Assembly (NCBI RefSeq): GCF_900112985.1
Contig: NZ_FONS01000002.1
Coordinates: forward strand, 124,001-188,000
Direction of reading: 5' to 3'
Length of the DNA: 64,000 bases
Origin: Pedobacter antarcticus
Lineage (GTDB): Bacteria; Bacteroidota; Bacteroidia; Sphingobacteriales; Sphingobacteriaceae
How positions within the stretch are numbered: the first letter of the stretch is position 1; every line of letters begins with the position of its first letter. The position numbers were made by a program, and so were the translations under genes. Shown piece after piece: positions 35,683-42,981 of the stretch. The notes under the pieces were generated by a model. The model saw only the letters and a program-made list of their open reading frames with translations, had not been told where the DNA came from and ran no database searches.

Positions 35683-38112
35683 TTAAGCAGCACCGATCTG
35701 TGGATCGCTGCTGCTTTCTTTTCCGTTTTCTACGTGTCCTGCAAAATGCTGGCTAAACTCCGGATGAGTCAGTTCTGAAAGTATAAAATCGTACCATGAA
35801 TAGCTTTCTTTCAGGTCCAGAACCAATGCTTTTTCTTTGTCTCCCGCATTTAATCTCAGCTCAGCGACTTGTGTATAATAAGCTTGATGTGCGACTTTAA
35901 AATGAAGGGGGGCATTTCCCTTTTGGCGCCTAATTACCAGGAGGATATTTCCATCAGGTGTACCAGAGCTATTCTGCGTATATTCCAGCTGCACAGTCAC
36001 ATCGGGATCCTGTGCGGTGCCCCGATATGCACGGTAGAAACCGTTCACTCCGTTTACTTCCAGCTGATAATGCTGTTCCGGGAACAGGCTAAGTGGCCAT
36101 TTATATTCCAGACTATCCCCTGCTGCTGCGGTAAATGACCAGGTTTTTTCCAGTCCGTAAACGGTAAATCCTGCGCCACTGGATGCCATACCGAAAAACT
36201 CATGACCCGATTTGAATTGGATTCCGATTTCTTTTTTCTCTTTATCAAAGGAAGAATTTGCATATAATTCATAAGGGAGTGCATTGGCAGGGCGGTTTCC
36301 TAGCTCCTGTCCGGGCATAAACGGGCTCTTCTGCGGGTTCTTTAAGGCCTGAGTGATCTCTTCCCTATTCAGGTTGTGATACCCTTTAGGGAGCGGTTTA
36401 AATTGTGCGCTGTGAATATGTTCCAGATAAGGAACACGGGCGAGCGCTTCAGGGAATGAAATCTTTTCTCCGTTATAGGGTCTGAATACCGAGCTATAGT
36501 CTCCGCAAAGGCTGCGTCTCCAGCTGGTTATATTCTCTTCTCTGATGGGTTTTCCGGTTTTATGACTCAGGAACTTCTCCAGAAACTGGAGGCTTGAGGT
36601 ATGGTCATAAACCTGTGAATTCACATAACCTCCCCTGCTCCATGGAGATACAATTACAGTTGGTACCCGGAAACCTAATCCGACCGGGCTCTCCCGGCTG
36701 CTTTGGCCCGCATAAACATATTCTGCCCGGATGTCCAGTCCCGGAGACACCAGTCCTGTTTCAGGATCTTTCGGATTTGGCGCAACTACTGGTGGCAGAT
36801 GATCAAAATAGCCGTCATTTTCGTCGTAAGTGAGTATAAAAACCGTCTTCTTCCAAACTTCAGGATTTTTAGTCAGGATGTCCAGAACTTCGGACACATA
36901 CCATGCGCCATACCAGGGGGCACTCGGGTGGTCGGAGAAATTACAGGGTGCAACCAGCCAGGATACCGCCGGCAGTTTACCTGAATCTGTGTCTTTCCTG
37001 AACTGATGCAGCACGTCTCCTTTAGGTATTTGTGCACTAACCTCCTTTCCATCTGCGTCATAGCTAATGGTTTCAAGTTTATGGTAATTGGGGTCGTTCC
37101 TGTTAGTTACGAACGCTCTGCGATGGAGATCTTGAGTTTTAGCATCTTGAGCCGATAAAGGGTTTTCTGCAGCCTTCTTAAAAGCGTCTTTCCAGTTTTC
37201 GAGATTTTTAAGGTCTTTTTCTGTCCGTTCACCTACGGGTTTTTGTTCCATTTTACGGATCTTCAGATCCAGGGATTTCAGGTATTCTGGGTGGCAAGTC
37301 ACTTTGTATTGTTGAAAGAATTCCAGACTGTTATCGGTGAAATTAGCCAGCCATTCTTCTTCTTCATCGCTGAGCCCCGCTCCTATACTAATTTCATTCT
37401 GATAAATTTTCCAATCAATTCCCGCTGCAGATAATCTTTCGGGGAACGTTTTCCAGGTATTATGTTCCGGTATGTCGATCTGATCATTGGATACATGTGC
37501 GACCGAATCTTCATCCTGCTGCTGTTTGATTTTTCCTGTCCAGAAAAAAGATCGGTTAGGGCTGGTTCCTGTAAGTGAGGAACAAAAGCTATGATCACAG
37601 ACAGTAAATGCATCTGCCAGAGCGTAGTAGAACGGGATATCCTCTCTGTTATAATATCCCATCGTTAGTGGCATATCTGCATAAGCTTCATTACCAGATC
37701 TTTTGGCGTCCAGCCAGCCGTCGTACCTGCCTTTATTTCTTGCATCTACCTGGTTATCCCAGGAATGTGGTAACGAGTTCATCCAGGTCGCATTGGTATC
37801 ATTGAGGTTAAGTCTGAAAGGGGCATAGGTTTCCCCTTTTTTATTACGCTGCAGCCATACAGGATAATCATTGGAAAGGCGGATGGCTCTGGGGTCCTGA
37901 AAACCGCGGACGCCACGCAGTGTACCGAAAGTATGATCAAAGGAGCGGTTTTCCTGCATAAGCAGCACGATATGTTCTGCATCCAGGTAACTGCTGCCTA
38001 AAGCGGGATTAATGGCCATTGCTTTCTGTATTGCCGGTGGAATCAAGCCTGATACGCCTAAAGCCGCACTTAATAAACCTGCTTTTTTAATGAATTCTCT
38101 TCTGTTCTCCAT
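35683..38112 (-). CDS. Tat-exported phosphocholine-specific phospholipase C
   Basis: The 809-residue protein starts with a twin-arginine signal (ENRREFIKKAGLL, followed by a hydrophobic stretch and an Ala-rich cleavage region), so it is exported folded. The phosphoesterase domain begins HIVLLMQENRSFDHTFGTLRG near 47-67 and contains SLTGTSPNRSFFWTG near 180, DENDGYFDHLPPVV near 430 and VIVSPWSRGGYV near 492, as in the phospholipase C / acid phosphatase AcpA family. The C-terminal 200 residues fit two DUF756 domains, typical of the phosphocholine-specific group. Its role could be phosphate or lipid scavenging. It is divergent from the ECF sigma gene. Confidence 0.92.
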   Translation of the reverse strand: MENRREFIKKAGLLSAALGVSGLIPPAIQKAMAINPALGSSYLDAEHIVLLMQENRSFDHTFGTLRGVRGFQDPRAIRLSNDYPVWLQRNKKGETYAPFRLNLNDTNATWMNSLPHSWDNQVDARNKGRYDGWLDAKRSGNEAYADMPLTMGYYNREDIPFYYALADAFTVCDHSFCSSLTGTSPNRSFFWTGKIKQQQDEDSVAHVSNDQIDIPEHNTWKTFPERLSAAGIDWKIYQNEISIGAGLSDEEEEWLANFTDNSLEFFQQYKVTCHPEYLKSLDLKIRKMEQKPVGERTEKDLKNLENWKDAFKKAAENPLSAQDAKTQDLHRRAFVTNRNDPNYHKLETISYDADGKEVSAQIPKGDVLHQFRKDTDSGKLPAVSWLVAPCNFSDHPSAPWYGAWYVSEVLDILTKNPEVWKKTVFILTYDENDGYFDHLPPVVAPNPKDPETGLVSPGLDIRAEYVYAGQSSRESPVGLGFRVPTVIVSPWSRGGYVNSQVYDHTSSLQFLEKFLSHKTGKPIREENITSWRRSLCGDYSSVFRPYNGEKISFPEALARVPYLEHIHSAQFKPLPKGYHNLNREEITQALKNPQKSPFMPGQELGNRPANALPYELYANSSFDKEKKEIGIQFKSGHEFFGMASSGAGFTVYGLEKTWSFTAAAGDSLEYKWPLSLFPEQHYQLEVNGVNGFYRAYRGTAQDPDVTVQLEYTQNSSGTPDGNILLVIRRQKGNAPLHFKVAHQAYYTQVAELRLNAGDKEKALVLDLKESYSWYDFILSELTHPEFSQHFAGHVENGKESSSDPQIGAA

Positions 38113-38188
38113 AGTAAGGACCGGAATGATAAGCCGTGAATTTATGGATAATTATTTCGATTTGTTCTCAAGGGTAATTGCAAATAAT

Positions 38189-38218
38189 TTTGAATGGTTC
38201 TAAATTGTGCTACCTTTG
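38189..38218 (+). promoter_or_regulatory. Bacteroidota-type promoter of the ECF sigma gene
   Basis: TTTG (38189-38192), an 18-bp spacer and TACCTTTG (38211-38218) match the -33 and -7 consensus (TTTG, TAnnTTTG). Transcription would start near 38225, leaving a leader of only about 15 bases before TTG 38241. Confidence 0.75.
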
Positions 38219-38240
38219 GCATTTGACTAATCACGTAAAA

Positions 38241-38780
38241 TTGAGCACTGATCCTTCAACCAAACGTATACAAATTGATGAGCAGTCTTTTTTCAAGCTT
38301 TATGAAAGCCATTGGAAAAAGCTGTATCAGCTTGCTTTGCAATATACTGAGAATGGATTTCAGGCTGAAGGAGTTGTTCAGGAAGTATTTACTTCTGTTT
38401 GGAAACGTCGTGAAAGTTTAGAATTGACAGAAAGTACGGCTCTAAACTATCTGGTAAGGGCAGTGCGTTTCCGCGTTTTCCGCCTGCATAGTGATGAGTT
38501 AAGGACTTCCCGTAAAATGGAAGAAATTAAAGCAAGACAGCCGGATTCTGCCAATCATACGGAACAGGATGTGCTGTACCGTTTTTTAAAGGAAGATGTC
38601 GATCAGCTGATCGCCCTTCTGCCAAGCCGCTGCAAAGAAGTTTATTTACTGAGCCGTGAAAGAGGTATGAACAACCAGGAGATCGCCAAAGCTCTGCTTA
38701 TTTCGGAAAAAACAGTTGAAAACCAGTTAACGAAGGCACTAAATTTCATCCGTAAGGGCCTGGAGACCTATCCGCGTTAA
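38241..38780 (+). CDS. ECF-family RNA polymerase sigma factor
   Basis: The 179-residue protein has a region 2 (FFKLYESHWKKLYQLALQYT, and AEGVVQEVFTSVWKRRESL) and a region 4 helix-turn-helix (LPSRCKEVYLLSRERGMNNQEIAKALLISEKTVENQL), typical of Bacteroidota ECF sigma factors of the FecI type. No in-frame ATG precedes region 2. TTG 38241 is chosen because it is the only start downstream of the TACCTTTG promoter box; earlier TTGs lie in or before that promoter. No anti-sigma (FecR-like) gene is adjacent. The next gene is a TonB receptor on the same strand after 335 bp, so the sigma factor may control it. Confidence 0.92.
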   Translation: MSTDPSTKRIQIDEQSFFKLYESHWKKLYQLALQYTENGFQAEGVVQEVFTSVWKRRESLELTESTALNYLVRAVRFRVFRLHSDELRTSRKMEEIKARQPDSANHTEQDVLYRFLKEDVDQLIALLPSRCKEVYLLSRERGMNNQEIAKALLISEKTVENQLTKALNFIRKGLETYPR

Positions 38781-38878
38781 CACTTTGCATTAAACCTTTC
38801 ACCCGTCAGGTAATCATTTATTATTATTTTTTGTGGTATTGAGTCTGTTTAGCAGACTGTTATCGGTCTGTTCATTGC

Positions 38879-38905
38879 GTCTATTTAAAATAGTTCTAAA
38901 TAGAC
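38879..38905. repeat. Perfect 9-bp inverted repeat
   Basis: GTCTATTTA and TAAATAGAC are separated by nine bases, about 210 bp before the TonB receptor start. The arms could be a protein operator or a hairpin; a G-rich stretch, not T, follows. Confidence 0.7.
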
Positions 38906-39043
38906 GTGGGGGTAAAAGGGCTGGTATGATACTTTATTATAGAACGCCGGTACAGTGCAATGCTTATTGTCTGATCAGGTAGTGCTATAGAAAGGGAAAT
39001 CTAATGATATAAATATTTACAAATCCATCTGCTCTTCAAAAAT

Positions 39044-39070
39044 AGCCGTACAGTTCGTACCTGTACGGCT
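39044..39070. repeat. Perfect 10-bp hairpin in the TonB receptor leader
   Basis: AGCCGTACAG and CTGTACGGCT flank the 7-nt loop TTCGTAC, 45 bp before the receptor start. Only TT follows, so it is a poor terminator; an attenuator or mRNA-stabilising hairpin fits. Confidence 0.72.
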
Positions 39071-39115
39071 TTAAACCCAAGGGGTTCTTTCAAATTATAG
39101 ATTCATTTAAAAGCA

Positions 39116-41572
39116 ATGCAAATTAAGAAAATTTTTCTGACGGGGATTCTATGCGCCCTTTTATTTCATACTTATGCAACTCCGCAGAGTGGCGGAACCA
39201 TTCACGGAAAGGTCGTCCATTCGATTAATGGGGCACTTTCAGGTGTTACTGTAAGGTTGTTGCCTTTGCAGAGAACGGTAGTTACCGATAGTCAGGGTCG
39301 TTTCAGTTTTTCTGCACTCCCGGCAGGTGAATACACTGTCGTTGTACAGGCAATGAGTTATCTCAAAAGCCATCGAACGCTAACCCTGGCAGCAGATCAG
39401 CAGCTTGCCATTAATTTCTCATTAGACGAGGAGGGCGGGCGTGAAATGCGCGAAGTTTCAGTACTCGGCCTCAGCAAAAGCCAGCAAGTTAATAAGCAAC
39501 CATATGCTGTAGTTTCCATTGATGCGAAGGCATTGAGTAATACGACTATGGATATTGGGCAAGTGCTAAACAGGGTTTCGGGCGCTAGAGTTCGCGAGTC
39601 CGGGGGGGTGGGCTCCGATTTTCGGTTTAGTCTAAATGGTTTTTCCGGAAAACAGATCAAATTCTTCTTAGATGGGGTACCAATGGATAACTTCGGGTCG
39701 TCTTTTCAGCTGAACAATATCCCTGTCAACTTTGCTGACCGCATCGAAGTTTATAAAGGTGTGGTTCCGGTATGGCTGGGTGGGGATGCGCTCGGTGGCG
39801 CCGTAAATATCGTCACGAATTCAAACCCGGGGACCTATATAGATGCTTCCTATTCTTTTGGATCCTTTAATACGCACAAATCTGCTGTGAATGCAGGTTA
39901 TACTGCCGCTTCTGGTTTTACTGTACAGCTCAATGCATTTCAGAATTATTCTGACAATGATTATTGGGTAAACGTAGATGTGGTAGACCATGAAACCGGT
40001 TTAAATAATCCTGCCCGGGTACGTCGGTTTCATGATCGCTATCATAATGAGACAGTGGTGCTTAAAGCGGGTTTCAGGGGAAAGAAGTTTGCTGACCTGC
40101 TTTTGCTGGGGGGAACTTTCGGAAAGAACCGTGCAGATATTCAAACTGGTAACCGGATGTACGATGTCTACGGATCAAGATGGAGGTCCGGAAACCTGTT
40201 GCAGCCGGCAATCCAATACACTAAAAGGAACTTATTTACTAAAGGTCTGGATCTGCGTCTGAACGGGAACTTCAATTTCGGAGAGGAAAGGAGTGTGGAT
40301 ACAGCATATAAACGTTATACCTGGGACGGAACATTTGTTTTTAAAGATCCAGCTAATCCAGACCGTCCGGGAGGTGAGAGCAGTTATACAGATTATAAGT
40401 TTAGAAATAACAACGGTGTTGTGAATGCGGCTTTGAATTATCAGTTGAATGAAAAGCATTCTTTTTCCCTGAATGAGCTTTTCAGCACATTTAACCGCAA
40501 GGGTAAAAACAGGCTCGATCCGGATAATATATTCGACCGTCAACCAAAAATCACCAGGAAATACATTACAGGTCTGGGTTACAGGGCGGAATTTAGTGAA
40601 AGATTCAACGCTACAGCGTTTTTAAAGCATTATTATCAGCAAAACGTAAGTTATGATGCTACCAGTGAATTTAACCGGGAGACGGGGCAGATGGAGCATG
40701 AGATTCATATTCGTAAGGGCAACTTTTCTAAATCGGGTTATGGTTTTGCGGGAACTTACTTTCTCTGGCCGGAACTGCAGTTGAAGGGCTCTTATGAAAG
40801 GGCTTACAGGTTGCCGGAAAACACGGAATTGTTTGGCGACATGGTCAACGAGCGCGGAAATAGTAACCTGCGGCCGGAAAGCAGCCAGAATATTAATCTT
40901 GGCGCGACTTATCAGCAAACTTTTAATCAGGACCATTTCGTGTCTTTACAGGCGAGTTTTGTCTATCGAAATGCGAAGGATTATATCCGCTCTTTACTAC
41001 TACCTGGAGGTACAAATGGGGAGTATATTCAGATGAGCACAAATGAGTCAAATGTAAAGAACAGGGGGGTAGATGCAGAACTCCGTTATGCCTACCGGGA
41101 CCGGTTCAGTATCAATACTAGTTTTACTTACCAAAATCTGAGAAATGATACGGAATTTGAGACTTTGCCTTCCGGCGAACGTTCGAAGGTGCCAAGCGTA
41201 GTCTATGGTGACCGTATCCCAAATACGCCTTATTTGTTTGGTAATGCGTCTTCCAGCCTATATTTTAATAATGTTTTTCAAAAAGGAAATCGTTTATCTA
41301 TAACTTATAACTTAATGTATGTAAATAGATTTTATCTATTCTGGCCTAGTCAGGGCTCTAAAAATACGAAGCTAGACATACCGGTTCAATGGGCGCATGA
41401 TGCCAGTATGGTCTATACTGTGAAGGGCGGAAAATATAATGTTGCAGTGGAATGTCTCAATCTGACCGACGCGATTTTATACGATAATTTTAAACTGCAG
41501 AAACCAAGCAGATCCTTCAATCTGAAGCTGAGATACTACTTTTCAACTACGGCTAAACCAGCACAATCTTAA
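39116..41572 (+). CDS. TonB-dependent outer-membrane receptor
   Basis: The 818-residue protein has a signal peptide (IFLTGILCALLFHTYA) and a carboxypeptidase-regulatory-like domain at about 28-105 (GTIHGKVVHSINGALSGVTV). A plug domain follows (QVLNRVSGARVRES and DGVPMDNFGSSF to GGDALGGAVNIVTN near 225-238), and then a 22-strand-type barrel ending RYYFSTTAKPAQS. The family imports ferric siderophores, haem or other scarce nutrients using TonB energy. The DUF4374 lipoprotein next to it points to a siderophore-type ligand, but this is inference. It begins a same-strand set with that gene (80 bp gap) and the OMP after it. Confidence 0.93.
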   Translation: MQIKKIFLTGILCALLFHTYATPQSGGTIHGKVVHSINGALSGVTVRLLPLQRTVVTDSQGRFSFSALPAGEYTVVVQAMSYLKSHRTLTLAADQQLAINFSLDEEGGREMREVSVLGLSKSQQVNKQPYAVVSIDAKALSNTTMDIGQVLNRVSGARVRESGGVGSDFRFSLNGFSGKQIKFFLDGVPMDNFGSSFQLNNIPVNFADRIEVYKGVVPVWLGGDALGGAVNIVTNSNPGTYIDASYSFGSFNTHKSAVNAGYTAASGFTVQLNAFQNYSDNDYWVNVDVVDHETGLNNPARVRRFHDRYHNETVVLKAGFRGKKFADLLLLGGTFGKNRADIQTGNRMYDVYGSRWRSGNLLQPAIQYTKRNLFTKGLDLRLNGNFNFGEERSVDTAYKRYTWDGTFVFKDPANPDRPGGESSYTDYKFRNNNGVVNAALNYQLNEKHSFSLNELFSTFNRKGKNRLDPDNIFDRQPKITRKYITGLGYRAEFSERFNATAFLKHYYQQNVSYDATSEFNRETGQMEHEIHIRKGNFSKSGYGFAGTYFLWPELQLKGSYERAYRLPENTELFGDMVNERGNSNLRPESSQNINLGATYQQTFNQDHFVSLQASFVYRNAKDYIRSLLLPGGTNGEYIQMSTNESNVKNRGVDAELRYAYRDRFSINTSFTYQNLRNDTEFETLPSGERSKVPSVVYGDRIPNTPYLFGNASSSLYFNNVFQKGNRLSITYNLMYVNRFYLFWPSQGSKNTKLDIPVQWAHDASMVYTVKGGKYNVAVECLNLTDAILYDNFKLQKPSRSFNLKLRYYFSTTAKPAQS

Positions 41573-41652
41573 AAAAATTCTATTAGAAGCCTCTGATCAA
41601 GGCAACAAACCCTAAAGGGAAGCATATACTTTTTAATAACAACAAAACAAAA

Positions 41653-42909
41653 ATGAAAACAACTTCGAATTTCCTATTGTCAGCAGGATTAGCAATGGCA
41701 GTTTTGCTTGGGGCATGCAGTAAATCAAAAGATACACCGGAAGTAACCGGACCAACAAACCCGGAGGGAACAGGACGCAGTAAATATGTATTTGTATACT
41801 CGGGATCGGCAGCATCCGGTAGTGCCGGAACGTATATTGTCAGCACAGATGACATCACCACAGGGAAAGTGTCGTCCAGAAATAACGGGGTAGAGACGGA
41901 CGCTTATTCCTTTGTCTTACAGAATAATACAATTTTCGCGCAGGCTTATAATAATCTTGGGCCGGTTACGCCTTACCGTATTTATGAAGATGGAGAGATC
42001 GGAATCGCAGGCAGAACAGTGACAACTTTCCGTACCGGTGTTTCGGGTACTGTAAACCAGGATACCTGGGTAGGCGGGGGCGATCCGAGATCAAGTGGGG
42101 TTGGTGAATTGTTCCGCTTTGATGCTGTCAATATGCAGGTTTCGGGTAAAAGCGTCACAGATATGAATAAGATTACCGGTACAGGCGAAAATGCAGTATG
42201 GACGGGTTTATTCCAGGTAGATAACAAGCTTTATATGCCGTATTATAAGTTTAAACCGGCGGGTGCCGGCGCTGCGCCATGGCAGGGGAATTACGGCAGT
42301 CTTGATACGGCATGGGTAGCTGTTTTTAGTTATCCGGAGATGAAGTACGAGAAAACTATCTCCGATGGCAGAACCGGATTTATCGGTAACTGGGGCAGTA
42401 TGCAGGGGCTTAAGCAAATTGAAAATGGTGACTCTTATGTCTGGGCAACTTCTGGAAGTATCAATAATATTAAATCAAAAAACCATTCAGGTATCCTAAG
42501 AATAAAAAAGGGTACAGAAGCATTTGATAAGGATTATTTCTTTGATGTTGAAGCGCTTACCGGATTCAAAATTGCCAGAGGAGAGTACATTGCTAATGGT
42601 AAGTTCCTGATGACAATTTACACTTCTGCAGAAACCGGTGATGTATCGGGCGGACGCGTGAAGGTAGCTATTGTAGATATCAACAGTAAAACGGTTACTT
42701 ATGTGAAGGATGTGCCAGAGCACGAACAAGGCTCCTTTAAAATGCACGTATACTATGAAGGCGATGGAAAAACCATCAGCTATGTGCTGGAAGACGATAT
42801 GAAACAATACTACGTCTATATCATTAATGCCGAAACGGCTACCGGTAAAAAAGGCGTGCATATCGAAGGGGCCGATAATGTAACGGCATTCTCTAAACTA
42901 AAATATTAA
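41653..42909 (+). CDS. DUF4374 lipoprotein, probable partner of the TonB receptor
   Basis: The 418-residue protein has a lipoprotein signal with the cysteine in LLGACSKSKD near residue 22. The mature part resembles DUF4374, a predicted beta-propeller-like family that is often encoded beside TonB-dependent siderophore receptors in Bacteroidota. Typical segments are RSKYVFVYSGSAASGSAGTY, NAVWTGLFQVDNKLYMPYYKF and NGKFLMTIYTSAETGD. It probably sits on the outer membrane surface or in the periplasm and helps ligand capture, but no biochemical role is proven here. It lies 80 bp after the receptor gene and ends at a strong terminator. Confidence 0.87.
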   Translation: MKTTSNFLLSAGLAMAVLLGACSKSKDTPEVTGPTNPEGTGRSKYVFVYSGSAASGSAGTYIVSTDDITTGKVSSRNNGVETDAYSFVLQNNTIFAQAYNNLGPVTPYRIYEDGEIGIAGRTVTTFRTGVSGTVNQDTWVGGGDPRSSGVGELFRFDAVNMQVSGKSVTDMNKITGTGENAVWTGLFQVDNKLYMPYYKFKPAGAGAAPWQGNYGSLDTAWVAVFSYPEMKYEKTISDGRTGFIGNWGSMQGLKQIENGDSYVWATSGSINNIKSKNHSGILRIKKGTEAFDKDYFFDVEALTGFKIARGEYIANGKFLMTIYTSAETGDVSGGRVKVAIVDINSKTVTYVKDVPEHEQGSFKMHVYYEGDGKTISYVLEDDMKQYYVYIINAETATGKKGVHIEGADNVTAFSKLKY

Positions 42910-42916
42910 TCATTCA

Positions 42917-42949
42917 GGGGGTATGCCGTATCAGGCATCCCCCTTTTTT
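42917..42949 (+). terminator. Rho-independent terminator after the DUF4374 gene
   Basis: GGGGGTATGCC pairs with GGCATCCCCC with one bulged T around the loop GTATCA, followed by six T. It separates the DUF4374 gene from the next outer-membrane gene. Confidence 0.9.
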
Positions 42950-42981
42950 ATAACCTAGCTAAAAATAACGCTTAATCATCT

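Larger units (their letters stand above)
38781..39115. other. Leader region between sigma gene and TonB receptor, with three inverted repeats
   Basis: No gene is present. Perfect inverted repeats occur at 38842-38858 (AGTCTG/CAGACT), 38879-38905 (GTCTATTTA/TAAATAGAC) and 39044-39070 (AGCCGTACAG/CTGTACGGCT). None is followed by a full T tract, so operator or leader-RNA roles are possible. Confidence 0.6.

Noticed and set aside
38178..38240. Longer sigma-factor start at TTG 38178
   Set aside because: It precedes the TTTG/TACCTTTG promoter and would put the promoter inside the coding sequence.
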